Shown here: piece by piece, positions 42,664 to 53,638 of the stretch
Layout of the letters: the number at the start of each line of letters is the position of its first letter
How positions within the stretch are numbered: position 1 is the stretch's first letter
Notes under the pieces: model-generated
What the model saw: only the letters and a program-made list of their open reading frames with translations
Database searches by the model: none
Told to the model about the DNA's origin: nothing
NCBI RefSeq assembly: GCF_026343185.1
Contig: NZ_JAPEMA010000004.1
Span: 124,001 to 188,000 of the forward strand
DNA from: Streptomyces sp. NBC_00091
Lineage (GTDB): Bacteria; Actinomycetota; Actinomycetes; Streptomycetales; Streptomycetaceae
Direction of reading: 5' to 3'
DNA length: 64,000 bases
Made by a program: the position numbers and the translations under genes

Positions 42664-43680
42664 ATGCCCGGAAAGGGTAAGCACCGCCGTCCGAAGTCCC
42701 GTTCGATATCCCGCGGCCTCGCCGTCGCCGGAACCGGCGGCGCTGCCCTCGCGCTGCCGCTGATGGGCGCCGCCGGCGCCCAGGCCGCCCCGGCCGCCGC
42801 CCCGGCCAAGGCCGCACCCGCGCAGACCGGGCAGGCCCCCGAGGCCGCCCCGGCCGCCACCCCCGAGGCCGCGCCGACCCTCTACACGGTGGTGCCGGGC
42901 GACCACCTCTCGAAGATCGCCGCCGAGCGCCACCTCTCCGGCGGCTGGGAGCAGCTGTACGCCGACAACCGCGAGGCCGTCGGCGAGAACCCCTCCCTCA
43001 TCCACCCGGGCCTGAAGCTGACGCTCGGCGGCGGCCAGGGCGGGGCGCCCGCCCCGAAGGCTCCTGCGGCCGCGCCCGAGGAATCCTCGAGCGACGCTCC
43101 GGCCGGCGGCGAGGACGCGGCCGACGAGGCGCCGTCCGCGAAGGGCTCCGGCAAGGGCACCGGCACGGGCACCGGCAAGGGCTCCGGCACCGAGGCCGGC
43201 GGCTCGGCCGCGCAGGGCTCCTCCGCCCCGGCCAAGGGCCAGAAGGCCGCCGCGCCCGCCGCGCCCGCCACCACTTCCGGGTTCACGGCCCCCGTCGGCG
43301 GCGGGGTCTCCACCCAGTACCGGGTGAGCGGTGCCATGTGGTCCTCCGGTTACCACACCGGCGTCGACTTCATCGCGAGCACCGGCACCACCATCAAGGC
43401 CGTCGGCGCGGGCACCGTGGTTTCCGCAGGCTGGGGCGGCGCGTACGGCAACGAGGTCGTCATCAAGCACGCCGACGGCAAGTACTCCCAGTACGGCCAC
43501 CTCTCCCAGCTGTCCGTCTCGGTCGGCCAGAGCGTGACCGGCGGCCAGCGCATCGGCCTCTCCGGCGCGACCGGCAACGTGACCGGCCCGCACCTCCACT
43601 TCGAGATCCGCACGGGCCCGTCCTACGGCTCGGACATCGACCCGCTGGCCTACCTCCGCTCCAAGGGCGTGAGCATCTGA
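42664..43680 (+). CDS. Secreted LysM-M23 peptidoglycan endopeptidase
   Basis: A 338-residue exported cell-wall hydrolase. The N-terminus is a basic KGKHRRPKSRS followed by a hydrophobic stretch and an AQAAPAA cleavage region. A LysM peptidoglycan-binding domain covers about 72-122 (YTVVPGDHLSKIAAERH). A Gly/Ser/Lys/Thr linker follows, then the M23 lytic domain from about 205 with the zinc ligands H231 and D235 (HTGVDF) and the H310-x-H312 pair (GPHLHFEIR), with H279 in YGHLSQ. Expression is controlled by the ydaO riboswitch in its leader. It probably cleaves peptide cross-links during growth, germination or sporulation. Confidence 0.93.
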   Translation: MPGKGKHRRPKSRSISRGLAVAGTGGAALALPLMGAAGAQAAPAAAPAKAAPAQTGQAPEAAPAATPEAAPTLYTVVPGDHLSKIAAERHLSGGWEQLYADNREAVGENPSLIHPGLKLTLGGGQGGAPAPKAPAAAPEESSSDAPAGGEDAADEAPSAKGSGKGTGTGTGKGSGTEAGGSAAQGSSAPAKGQKAAAPAAPATTSGFTAPVGGGVSTQYRVSGAMWSSGYHTGVDFIASTGTTIKAVGAGTVVSAGWGGAYGNEVVIKHADGKYSQYGHLSQLSVSVGQSVTGGQRIGLSGATGNVTGPHLHFEIRTGPSYGSDIDPLAYLRSKGVSI

Positions 43681-43703
43681 CGGCACCCGCCGTCGGCACG
43701 GTG

Positions 43704-43749
43704 ACACGCGTGGGGCCGGGACCCGAGGGGGGTCCCGGCCCCACGTGTA
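43704..43749 (+). terminator. Strong hairpin terminator after the M23 gene
   Basis: ACACGCGTGGGGCCGGGACC pairs with GGTCCCGGCCCCACGTGT around a short GAGGGG-type loop, starting 23 bases after the stop. Confidence 0.85.
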
Positions 43750-43843
43750 CTTATTCCTTATCCCCCGCGTGGTATAGATCACGGTCCGTCAACCCCTCAT
43801 TACGTTGGCGTAGGTTGGTTGCCAAGGTGAAGGATGTTGTCCC

Positions 43844-44629
43844 GTGGCAGCGACGAAGACGACACTCAAGACCATCGGCTCGTACGCGGCGATCGGGGAC
43901 AGCTTCACCGAGGGTGTGGGGGACCCGGGACCCGGGGATTCGTATCTCGGCTGGGCGGACCGGCTCGCCGTACTCCTGGCCGATCAGCGCGAAGAACACG
44001 ACTTCCGGTACGCGAATCTGGCGGTACGGGGCAAAGTGCTCGACCAGATCGTGGCCGAGCAGGTGCCGAGAGCCAAGGACCTCGCCCCCGACCTGGTCAG
44101 CTTCTGCGCGGGCGGCAACGACATCATCCGTCCCGGCAGCGACCCGGACGACGTGGCGGAGCGGTTCGAGGCGGCCGTGGCCGACCTCACCAGCTCCGTC
44201 GGCCTCGTGATGATCACCACCGGCTTCGACACCCGGGGCGTGCCGGTCCTCAAGCACCTGCGGGGCAAGGTGGCGACGTACAGCGCGCACGTCCGCGCCA
44301 TCGCCGACCGGTACGACTGTCCCGTGCTCGACCTCTGGTCGCTCAAGTCCGTGCAGGACCGGCGGGCCTGGGACGGCGACCGGCTCCACCTCTCGCCCGA
44401 GGGACACACCCGCGTCGCCCTGCGCGCCGCGCAGGTCCTGGGCTACGAGGTGCCGGCCGACCCGGACCAGCCCTGGCCGCCCGTCCCGCCGCGCGGATCG
44501 GTGGACGTCACCCGGGACAACATCCAGTGGGCGCGCGAACACCTCGCGCCCTGGATCGGCCGGCGGCTGCGCGGGGAGTCCTCCGGCGACCACGTCGAGG
44601 CCAAGCGCCCGGACCTGCTGCCGCTGTAG
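43844..44629 (+). CDS. SGNH/GDSL-family hydrolase
   Basis: A 261-residue esterase-fold protein with all four SGNH blocks: the serine in IGDSFTEGVG (S20), the glycine in NLAVRGK, the asparagine in CAGGNDI and the Asp/His pair in DRLHLSPEGH. No signal peptide is present, so it is probably cytosolic and could act on small esters or acetylated sugars. It starts with GTG. It lies alone between a terminator and the MBL-fold gene, which follows after 173 bases. The substrate is unknown. Confidence 0.9.
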   Translation: MAATKTTLKTIGSYAAIGDSFTEGVGDPGPGDSYLGWADRLAVLLADQREEHDFRYANLAVRGKVLDQIVAEQVPRAKDLAPDLVSFCAGGNDIIRPGSDPDDVAERFEAAVADLTSSVGLVMITTGFDTRGVPVLKHLRGKVATYSAHVRAIADRYDCPVLDLWSLKSVQDRRAWDGDRLHLSPEGHTRVALRAAQVLGYEVPADPDQPWPPVPPRGSVDVTRDNIQWAREHLAPWIGRRLRGESSGDHVEAKRPDLLPL

Positions 44630-44802
44630 CCGTCACGCGGGGGAGGGGACGCCGCGCGGTCGGGCGACCGGTCCGGCGAGCGGTCGGGAGAGCGGTCCGC
44701 CGAGCGGGACTTCGCGCGGCGGAATCCTCAGGGGGTGGTGTGCGTTGGGATGGTCGTAGACGCACGACCGTCCCACCCCATCCGCACCTTCCAGGAGGCG
44801 CC

Positions 44803-46029
44803 TTGACCGGCTCCCTTCCCCTGCGTCCCCGGCTGCGCGCCCTGCGGCCCGAAGCCTTCGGCGCGGATCCGTCCGGCGCACGGCTGGAGCGGATCCTGCG
44901 CTCGCCGAACTTCGCCGACGGCGTCTTCCAGAACCCAGTGGGGGCCCGGACCAGGCCTTCCGGGTCGATGGCGGAGTTCGCCAAGATCTACTTCCACAAG
45001 GAACAGCGGGCCCGGCGCAACCCCGGCGCGCCGATCCCCGTGCACCCGACCACCCTCGCCGACCTGGCCAAGCCCCCCGCCGGCGGGCTGCGCCTGACCT
45101 GGATGGGCCACTCCAGCGTGCTCGCGGAGATCGACGGCCGCCGGGTGCTCTTCGACCCGGTGTGGGGCGAGCGGTGTTCCCCCTTCCCCTTCGCCGGCCC
45201 CAAGCGGCTCCACCCGGTCCCGGTCCCGCTGGCCTCGCTGGGAGACGTGGACGTCGTCGTCATCTCCCACGACCACTACGACCACCTCGACCTCCCCACC
45301 ATCAAGGCCCTGGCCGGCACGGACACGGTCTTCGCCGTCCCGCTCGGCGTGGGCGCCCACCTCGAGCGCTGGGGGGTCTCCCCGCACCGGCTGCGCGAGC
45401 TGGACTGGAACGAGGCCACCGAGGTCGCAGGGCTCACGCTGACGGCCACCCCCGCCCGCCACTTCTGCGGACGCGGCCTGCGCAACCAGCAGTTCACCCT
45501 GTGGGCCTCCTGGGTCGTGACGGGCGAGGAGCACCGGATCTTCCACAGCGGGGACACCGGCTACTTCCCGGGCTTCAAGGAGATCGGCGCCACGCACGGG
45601 CCCTTCGACGCCACGATGATCCAGATCGGCGCCTACTCCGAGTACTGGCCCGACATCCACATGACCCCCGAGGAGGGCATGCGGGCCCACCTCGACCTCC
45701 AGGGCGGGGCCCCGCTCGGCACGATGCTGCCGATCCACTGGGGCACCTTCAACCTGGCGCTGCACCCTTGGGACGAGCCCGGCGAGGGCACCGTCGCCGC
45801 CGCCGGGGCGGCCGGTGCCGCCGTCGCCCTGCCGATCCCGGGCCAGCCCTTCGAACCCGGCGCGGCCGACGCGCCGGCCGAGGCGTGGTGGCGGCCCTTC
45901 GTGGCGGCCGGCCCGGCCCCGGCCGCGGTCGCCCCGGCGCCGGCGGGCCCGGCCCGGCCGGCCGGCGCCCCCGCCGCGGCCCCGGCCCCGGCCGCGGGGC
46001 GGGAGGAGCCGGAGGCGGTGGGCTCGTAG
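44803..46029 (+). CDS. MBL-fold metal-dependent hydrolase (UlaG/NAPE-PLD-like)
   Basis: A 408-residue metallo-beta-lactamase-fold hydrolase. The metal motif is H156-D-H158-Y-D160-H161 (ISHDHYDHLD), with further ligands in ATPARHFCGRG, HSGDTGY and LPIHWGTF. The WMGHSSVLAEIDGRRVLFDP opening places it with the UlaG/NAPE-PLD-like group. The TTG at 44803 is chosen because AGGAGG lies at ideal distance; no ATG precedes the domain. The C-terminal ~60 residues are an Ala/Pro-rich tail. The precise substrate is not predictable. Confidence 0.88.
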   Translation: MTGSLPLRPRLRALRPEAFGADPSGARLERILRSPNFADGVFQNPVGARTRPSGSMAEFAKIYFHKEQRARRNPGAPIPVHPTTLADLAKPPAGGLRLTWMGHSSVLAEIDGRRVLFDPVWGERCSPFPFAGPKRLHPVPVPLASLGDVDVVVISHDHYDHLDLPTIKALAGTDTVFAVPLGVGAHLERWGVSPHRLRELDWNEATEVAGLTLTATPARHFCGRGLRNQQFTLWASWVVTGEEHRIFHSGDTGYFPGFKEIGATHGPFDATMIQIGAYSEYWPDIHMTPEEGMRAHLDLQGGAPLGTMLPIHWGTFNLALHPWDEPGEGTVAAAGAAGAAVALPIPGQPFEPGAADAPAEAWWRPFVAAGPAPAAVAPAPAGPARPAGAPAAAPAPAAGREEPEAVGS

Positions 46030-46266
46030 GCCCGTCCGGCCTGCTCGTGCGGCCGGGAGCGTGTACGCCCCCGGCCGCACGGGCGTACGCGCTCCCGGCG
46101 CATTCGGGCGGCCGTACGAGCGCTCCATCGGGAGCGGGAAGCACCCCGGTGAAGTTCCCCAACTGGGCAACAGCTGCGGGAGCGTGCGGTCTAGCGTGGG
46201 TATCCGGTGATCAACACCGGGCCCCGCGACACGGTGGGGGCCGGGCCCCACGTACCGAGGACGCCG

Positions 46267-48342
<2,076 letters not shown>

Positions 48343-48365
48343 ACCCCAGCAAGGAGCACACCCCC

Positions 48366-48797
48366 ATGGCCGGCGAACTGGCGACGAAGACAGGCAGCCT
48401 CTCCGATCTCGACTGGCTGCTCAGCGGCCTGGTCCAGCGGGTGCCGTACACGCGCAGCGCGGTACTGCTCACCGCCGACGGACTCGTCACTTGCGTACAC
48501 GGCCTGGACTCCGACAGCGCCGACCACATGGCCGCCCTGGCCTCCGGCCTGTACTCCCTGGGACGCAGCGCCGGAGCCCGCTTCGGGGACGGGGCGGAGG
48601 TCCGGCAGGTGGTGGTGGAGCTCGACACGGCGCTCGTCTTCGTCTCCGCGGCCGGCTCCGGCACTTGCCTGGCGGTGCTCGCGGACCGGGAGGCCGACGC
48701 CGGCGTGCTCGGCTACGAGATGGCGATGCTGGTCAAGAGCGTACGGCCGTACCTGGCGGCCCCGCCGCGCCGGCCCGTCGCCGACGCGGAGCGATGA
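48366..48797 (+). CDS. cvnB: Roadblock/LC7-domain protein CvnB
   Basis: A 143-residue roadblock/LC7 protein, the second conservon component, thought to modulate the CvnD GTPase. The fold is evident from LDWLLSGLVQRVPYTRSAVL, LTADGLVTCVHGLD, a long central helix (ADHMAALASGLYSLGRSAG) and VVVELDTALVFVSA. The ATG at 48366 has AAGGAG at good distance and begins the usual MAGELATKTG. An ATG at 48339 overlapping the cvnA stop is possible and would add nine residues. Its stop overlaps the cvnC ATG. Confidence 0.9.
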   Translation: MAGELATKTGSLSDLDWLLSGLVQRVPYTRSAVLLTADGLVTCVHGLDSDSADHMAALASGLYSLGRSAGARFGDGAEVRQVVVELDTALVFVSAAGSGTCLAVLADREADAGVLGYEMAMLVKSVRPYLAAPPRRPVADAER

Positions 48798-49213
48798 GGG
48801 CCTGGGCGAGGGGGGCCCACGGTTTCCCCGCGGCGCGGGACACACCCTGGCTGGACGATTCGGCGGGCCGGGTGATGCGCCCGTACACGGCGAGCGGCGG
48901 CCGGACCCGTCCGGCCGTCGCGCTCGACCTGCTCTCCCTGATGACCGCGACCGGCGTCCGCCCGAGGGTGTCGCTCGGCGCCGAGCACACCCTCGCGCTG
49001 CGGATCTGCGCCGGCGCGGCGGCGGTGACGGTGGCCGAGGTGGCCGGGCAGCTGCGGCTCCCGGCCGTGGTGGTGAAGGTGCTGTTGTCCGATCTGATGG
49101 AGTACGGGGCCGTCATGGCGCAGGCGCCGCGGTTCCCGGGCGGCGGCTCGTTCGCCGCCGACGACCAGTCCCTGCTACGGGCGGTGCTCGATGGCCTACG
49201 TCGACGGCTGTGA
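48794..49213 (+). CDS. cvnC: DUF742-domain protein CvnC
   Basis: A 139-residue DUF742 protein, the third conservon component. The family's VMRPYTASGGRTRP start (here preceded by ~25 extra residues with DTPWLDDSAG), VALDLLSLMTATG and the winged-helix-like VTVAEVAGQLRLPAVVVKVL with LLSDLMEYGAV are present. It may bind nucleic acid or mediate protein contacts. The ATG overlaps the cvnB stop, and its 3' end overlaps cvnD by 23 bases. Confidence 0.9.
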   Translation: MRAWARGAHGFPAARDTPWLDDSAGRVMRPYTASGGRTRPAVALDLLSLMTATGVRPRVSLGAEHTLALRICAGAAAVTVAEVAGQLRLPAVVVKVLLSDLMEYGAVMAQAPRFPGGGSFAADDQSLLRAVLDGLRRRL

Positions 49214-49805
49214 GGCCCCGGTCCTGCCCGCGACCCTGAAGATCCTGGTCGCGGGCGGGTTCGGGGCGGGGAAGACCACCTTCGTGGGCGCGGTCAGCGA
49301 GATCGAGCCGCTGTGCACGGAGGAACTGCTGAGCGGGCTGAGCGAGAGCGCCGACCCGCTCGACGGGGTGGAGGCGAAGACCGCGACGACGGTCGCGCTG
49401 GACTTCGGGCGGATCACCCTGGACGACCGGCACGTCCTGTACCTCTTCGGCACGCCCGGGCAGGAGCGCTTCTGGTTCCTGTGGGAGGAGCTGTGCGCGG
49501 GCGCGCTCGGGGCGGTGGTCCTCGCCGACACCCGGCGCCTGGCCGACTGCTTCCCCGCCGTGGACTTCTTCGAGCGGCGCGGGATCGGCTTCGTCGTCGC
49601 CGTCAACGAGTTCGAAGGCGGCCACCGCTACACGTCGCGGGAGGTCCGGGAGGCCGTGGGCCTGGGCCCGGACGTGCCCGTCGTACGGTGCGACGCGCGG
49701 CTGACGGGTTCCGGTACGGGAACCCTGGCGGCCCTCGTCCACCACCTGCTGTCCACGGCCCAGCAAGCCCAGCAAGCCCACTCGGATCCGGGGGAACCGC
49801 CATGA
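49191..49805 (+). CDS. cvnD: Ras-like GTP-binding protein CvnD
   Basis: A 204-residue small GTPase of the bacterial MglA-like conservon type. The P-loop is GGFGAGKTT at about residues 22-30, switch/G3 is FGTPGQERFW near 86-95, and the NKxD motif is replaced by NEFEG, as is normal for CvnD. The TATTVALDFGRI segment is the switch I region. It overlaps cvnC and is followed with an ATGA overlap by a GAF-domain gene. The final residues are Gln/Ala-rich. Confidence 0.92.
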   Translation: MAYVDGCEAPVLPATLKILVAGGFGAGKTTFVGAVSEIEPLCTEELLSGLSESADPLDGVEAKTATTVALDFGRITLDDRHVLYLFGTPGQERFWFLWEELCAGALGAVVLADTRRLADCFPAVDFFERRGIGFVVAVNEFEGGHRYTSREVREAVGLGPDVPVVRCDARLTGSGTGTLAALVHHLLSTAQQAQQAHSDPGEPP

Positions 49806-50347
49806 CCTACTACGAATCGACCGGCCACCTGCTGCTCACCCCGGTGGACCGGGAGGCGCCCGCACGTACCGTCCGGCTCCGCGAGATGGACCTGGGCGAG
49901 CGGGTGGACGCGGAGCTCGACGCCTTCGCCCACCGGGTCGCCCGGACGCTGGAGGCCCCGTACGCGGGCGTCAACTTCGTCGGTGAGGAACGGCAGTTCT
50001 TCGCCGGCCTGCACCACGGCCCGCAGGCCCCGGCGAGCGGCTACCCGGCCCGGGTACTGCCCCGGGACCACGGCTACTGCCCGCACGTGGTGGTGCGGCG
50101 GCGGGCCCTGGTGCTGGAGGACGTACGGGACTTCGCGCGCTTCGCGGGCAACGCGGTCGTGGACGAGAGCGGGGTGCGCTCGTACCTCGGGGCGCCCCTC
50201 ACCGACCGGCGGGGCATCGTACTGGGCACCGTGTGCGCGGTGGACGTGGTGCCGAGGCGGTGGGGGACGCAGGGTCTGACGACCGTCAAGGCCCTCGCCG
50301 CCGAGCTGGTGGAGCTGCTGCACGGCCGCGAGGACCGCCGCGGCTGA
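49802..50347 (+). CDS. GAF-domain protein, fifth gene of the conservon
   Basis: A 181-residue GAF-domain protein. The core runs from about residue 35 (AFAHRVARTLEAPYAGVNFV), through FFAGLHHGPQ, HGYCPHVVVRRRALVLEDV and RSYLGAPLTDRRGIVLGTVC, ending with VKALAAELVELL. Cysteine and histidine in HGYCPHV might bind a ligand or redox signal. Some conservons carry a cytochrome P450 as an extra gene, whereas here it is a sensory domain overlapping cvnD by four bases. Its role as signal input to the relay is inferred. Confidence 0.85.
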   Translation: MTYYESTGHLLLTPVDREAPARTVRLREMDLGERVDAELDAFAHRVARTLEAPYAGVNFVGEERQFFAGLHHGPQAPASGYPARVLPRDHGYCPHVVVRRRALVLEDVRDFARFAGNAVVDESGVRSYLGAPLTDRRGIVLGTVCAVDVVPRRWGTQGLTTVKALAAELVELLHGREDRRG

Positions 50348-50352
50348 CCTTC

Positions 50353-51261
50353 CTAGCGCAGGAAGGCGGTGATCCGCTGCCGCAGCGAGGCCGGGTCCAG
50401 CCCGTGGGCGGCGGTGTGCTCGTCGATCGTGCCGTAGCGGCGGAGCTCGGCGCGCCCGACGCCGAGCGGCAGCACGCGGTGCGGGACCTCCATCAGGGCC
50501 TGCCCGGCGGCCGCCGCCGAGGTGCCGGCGAGGTACGGCTCGACCAGCACCACATCGGGGGCGGCCCGCCCCGCGGCGGCGCGCAGGGCCTCGTCGTCGA
50601 AGGGCCGCACGGTGGTGGCGTACAGGACGGTGACGTCGAGGCCCTCGGTCGCGTCGAGGACGTTGTCGAGCAGCGGGCCGACGGCGACCACCACACCCGC
50701 GCTCCCCTTCCGTACGGTCTGGAAGCGCAGGTCCTCGCGCGGGGGGCGGGGCGCGCTGTTGGACTGCTGGGAGAGCCGGACGTACACCCGGTCGTCCCCG
50801 GCGGCGTAGGCGTGGCGCAGCAGCGCCTCGGCCTCGTCGGGGTGGCCGGGCACGTGGACGGTCCAGCCGTCGAGGGTGTCGAGCAGCGCCACGTCTCCGG
50901 GTGCCATGTGGGTGAACCCGCCGGCCGGCCAGTCGTAGCTGGCGCTGGAACTGACCAGCACCCCGCCGGTGTCCTGGTGCCCGAAGTCCAGCTTGACCTG
51001 CTCGAACGCGCGCTCGACGAGGAAGCTGGCGAAGGTGTGCACCACGGGCCGCAGCCCCGTGAGGGCCAGCCCGCCGCCCACGCCGACGAGCAGCTGTTCC
51101 CGGATCCCGACGTTGATCACCCGGTCCGGATGCCGTTGCTGGGCGGGCCGGAACCCGTCCATGGTGATCTCGGCGAGCACGAGTGCCAGCCGGTGGTCCT
51201 CGTCGAGCGCGCGCGACGTGACCGAGATGAACCGCTCCCGCATGGTGTCCATGACGTCCAT
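50353..51261 (-). CDS. Transketolase, C-terminal subunit
   Basis: A 302-residue protein equal to the C-terminal half of transketolase: the pyrimidine-binding domain (DRVINVGIREQLLVGVGGGLAL with the conserved glutamate, FASFLVERAFEQVKLDF) and the transketolase C domain (TVLYATTVRPFDDEALRAAA). It pairs with the N-terminal subunit gene 11 bases upstream; together they would form one TPP enzyme. Two-gene transketolases are usual in archaea and in some bacterial special-metabolism pathways. The ATG at 51261 follows GAGGGGGAAGG; another ATG three codons later is possible. It converges with the GAF gene six bases away. Confidence 0.88.
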   Translation of the reverse strand: MDVMDTMRERFISVTSRALDEDHRLALVLAEITMDGFRPAQQRHPDRVINVGIREQLLVGVGGGLALTGLRPVVHTFASFLVERAFEQVKLDFGHQDTGGVLVSSSASYDWPAGGFTHMAPGDVALLDTLDGWTVHVPGHPDEAEALLRHAYAAGDDRVYVRLSQQSNSAPRPPREDLRFQTVRKGSAGVVVAVGPLLDNVLDATEGLDVTVLYATTVRPFDDEALRAAAGRAAPDVVLVEPYLAGTSAAAAGQALMEVPHRVLPLGVGRAELRRYGTIDEHTAAHGLDPASLRQRITAFLR

Positions 51262-51272
51262 GACCTTCCCCC

Positions 51273-51974
51273 TCAGAACTTCTTCTCGACGCGGGCGACG
51301 ACGGCGTGCGGCCGGCCCGGATGCGGTGTGGTGAAGGCGGCGTGCAGCGCCGCGTGGTCCCGGCCGTCCACGGTGACCGCGCTCCAGCCGGCCGCCTCGA
51401 AGCGGGAGGCGATCCCGCCGGGCCAGCCGTGGGTGGCGGAGTCGTTGTCGATCACCACGGTGTGCAGCGCCTCCAGCCCGGCCGAGCCGGCGTAGGCGAT
51501 GGCCTCGTGGTTGCTGCCCTCGTCCAGCTCCGCGTCCCCGATCAGCACCCACACTGCCGCCTCGTCCAGCCCCTGCGCCCGCAGCCCGAGCGTGCTGCCG
51601 ACGGCGAGCGGCAGCCCGTGCCCGAGCGAGCCGCTGCCGATCTCCACTCCGGGGATCAGGGTGCGGTCGGGGTGGTGGCCGAGCGGGGAGTCGTACGTAC
51701 CGAAGCCGGGCAGCCAGTCGACGGGGAAGAACCCCTTGGCCGCGAGGACGGCGTAGTAGGCCATCGGCCCGTGCCCCTTGGACAGCAGGAACCGGTCCCG
51801 CCCGGGGTCCCCGGCACTCCCGGGCCCGACCCGCAGCACCCGGTCGTACAGCACCCAGAGCACGTCCAGCGTGGAGGTGGCGGCGGGCCCGTGCTTCTCG
51901 GCCCCGGTCATGAGCGCGATCAGCCGGTCCAGATCCTCGTGGCGGAAGCCTGCGTCCGCGGATACCTGTGTCAT
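51273..51974 (-). CDS. Transketolase, N-terminal subunit
   Basis: A 233-residue TPP-binding half of transketolase. It contains STLDVLWVLYDRVL, the FLLSKGHGPMAYYAVLA active-site histidine region, GSLGHGLPLAVG and the TPP/Mg motif GDAELDEGSNHEAIAYA ending in VVIDNDS. The ATG at 51974 (MTQVSADAGF) is preferred over one seven codons upstream. It is coupled to the C-terminal subunit gene. It lies between the conservon and tRNA-Pro; no linked sugar-pathway gene reveals the substrate. A two-subunit DXP synthase was considered, but the motifs fit transketolase better. Confidence 0.88.
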   Translation of the reverse strand: MTQVSADAGFRHEDLDRLIALMTGAEKHGPAATSTLDVLWVLYDRVLRVGPGSAGDPGRDRFLLSKGHGPMAYYAVLAAKGFFPVDWLPGFGTYDSPLGHHPDRTLIPGVEIGSGSLGHGLPLAVGSTLGLRAQGLDEAAVWVLIGDAELDEGSNHEAIAYAGSAGLEALHTVVIDNDSATHGWPGGIASRFEAAGWSAVTVDGRDHAALHAAFTTPHPGRPHAVVARVEKKF

Positions 51975-52132
51975 ACAGGAACCATGCGACCTCAAGTGCG
52001 CTTGAGGTCAAGCGCCGCCGCCCCCGTACATCACATCCCGCCACCCCGCGAAAGGCGCGCGCGACCACCCCCGGAAGTGCGGTATTGTTCTCGTGCCGGT
52101 GAGGCCAGGGGAAACCCCAGGTCAGCGGGCAT

Positions 52133-52209
<77 letters not shown>

Positions 52210-52226
52210 TGCTTCATGCAGGTCGG

Positions 52227-52262
52227 AGGCCGTTCTCTCATCCACGAGAGGACGGCCTTTTC
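52227..52262 (+). terminator. Hairpin terminator downstream of tRNA-Pro
   Basis: GGCCGT plus CTCTC pair with GAGAG plus ACGGCC (one wobble), followed by TTTTCC. It overlaps the last codons of the minus-strand integrase gene and can end the tRNA transcript. Confidence 0.75.
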
Positions 52263-53638
52263 CGTGTCCGGAGTCCTGGTGGTCGCAGTGTGGTCGCACG
52301 CCCGCTTCGCGGTTGGTTGGCGGTGGGGTGGAAGCCGGGCGGGGCGGGGGAGCGGAGCCGGTTGAGGGCTTCGCGGAGGTGCTGGAGGTGGTCGCGTGGT
52401 GGTCGCAGCCACGCCGGCCGGTCCGTCCGGCGACCGGCCTTTTCGGCTTCGGTGAGTGCATGGTCGATGGTGTCGACGGCTTCGCGGGCGGCCTGCTGGG
52501 TGAGGTGGCTGTAGATGTTCGCGGTGGTCGAGAGGGTGGAGTGCCGCAAGGTCTTGGAGACCACGGTGAGCGGGACGCCGGCGGTGATGGTGATCGTGGC
52601 GGCCAGGTGCCGCAGGTCGTGAACGGTGATGCGGGGAACCCTGGCCTCGGCGGACAGCTTTCGGAGCCGGTCGAGCACGCCCTGAGGGCGGAGTGGCCGG
52701 CCGTCGGATCCGCAGAAGACGAGTCCGGCGAACCGATCGTAGGGATCGCCGCAGGAGAGGGCCGTTGCCCGGGACCGGTGGTGGAGTGCGGTGGCGACGC
52801 GGGGTGAGATGGCCACCCAGCCACGGCTCGATCGGGTCTTCGGGCTGGTGATGACGAGGTGGTTGTTGTCGATGGCGGAGAGCGTGCAACGTACATAGAG
52901 GACACGCTCGGCCAGGTGGACGTCATTCCAGTGCAGACCGAGCGCTTCTCCTTTGCGGAGGCCGGTGCCGATGAGGAACTCGAAGAGGTCGGCCATGTCG
53001 GGATCGACCTGGTGGCAGTGGTGGAGGAAGCGGACGGCCTCGTCGGCGGTCCAGATGCGCCGCTCTGGCGACGGTGGACGGTGAAGCGCCGGGGGGCTGG
53101 CGGGGTTGCGGGGGAGGCGGTGTTGGCGGAAGGCGTCGCCGAGGGCGCTGGAGAGGGTGGCCAGGCATCGGTAGAGGGTGGTCTGGCCGCGGCCGGCGGC
53201 GAGCTCACCGGTGACGAACGCGGCGATGTGACGGTGCCCGAGCTCGTCCAGCTTCAGGGTCCCGAAGACGGGGACGAGGTCGTTGTGGACGTAGTCCCGG
53301 TATCGCGCCATGGTGGTCGGCTTGAGCACGAGGGCCTTGGCGGCGAGCCAGGCGGTCAGGTAGTCCGCGACGCTCTGGTTCGGGTCGGCGTTGAACCCGC
53401 CGGCCTCGCCCTCCAGGAACCTCCGCAGCGCCCCCTTGGCCGCGTCGTGGCTGTCGAATCCGCCGCGGCGGACGGTCGTCCGTCGGTGGCGCGGTGCCGG
53501 GACGTCGACGGCGAAGGTCCACGTCCCGTGGTCACCATTGGTGAGCAGATGCGGGCAGTGCGCTCCGAGCTGGTGACGCAGTGTGTCGCGGCAGCCACAC
53601 CTGCGGTAGATGCGGCCGCGGTCGCCGGTGGTACGCAT
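52238..53638 (-). CDS. int: Tyrosine-type site-specific integrase
   Basis: A 466-residue tyrosine recombinase next to its tRNA target. The catalytic set looks complete: R228 (GTGLRKGEAL), H340-x-x-R343 (HDLRHLAAT), H366 (LRHSTLS) and the nucleophile Y376 (TANIYSHL). Residues about 80-180 form the SAM-like DNA-binding domain (SVADYLTAWLAAKALVLKPT), and the N-terminus carries the cysteine-bearing CGCRDT element typical of actinomycete integrases. The ATG at 53638 has GGAGG upstream. The gene lies inside the element 30 bases from attL. No excisionase gene is visible beside it, so mobility may depend on other factors or be lost. Confidence 0.93.
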   Translation of the reverse strand: MRTTGDRGRIYRRCGCRDTLRHQLGAHCPHLLTNGDHGTWTFAVDVPAPRHRRTTVRRGGFDSHDAAKGALRRFLEGEAGGFNADPNQSVADYLTAWLAAKALVLKPTTMARYRDYVHNDLVPVFGTLKLDELGHRHIAAFVTGELAAGRGQTTLYRCLATLSSALGDAFRQHRLPRNPASPPALHRPPSPERRIWTADEAVRFLHHCHQVDPDMADLFEFLIGTGLRKGEALGLHWNDVHLAERVLYVRCTLSAIDNNHLVITSPKTRSSRGWVAISPRVATALHHRSRATALSCGDPYDRFAGLVFCGSDGRPLRPQGVLDRLRKLSAEARVPRITVHDLRHLAATITITAGVPLTVVSKTLRHSTLSTTANIYSHLTQQAAREAVDTIDHALTEAEKAGRRTDRPAWLRPPRDHLQHLREALNRLRSPAPPGFHPTANQPRSGRATTLRPPGLRTRKRPSSRG

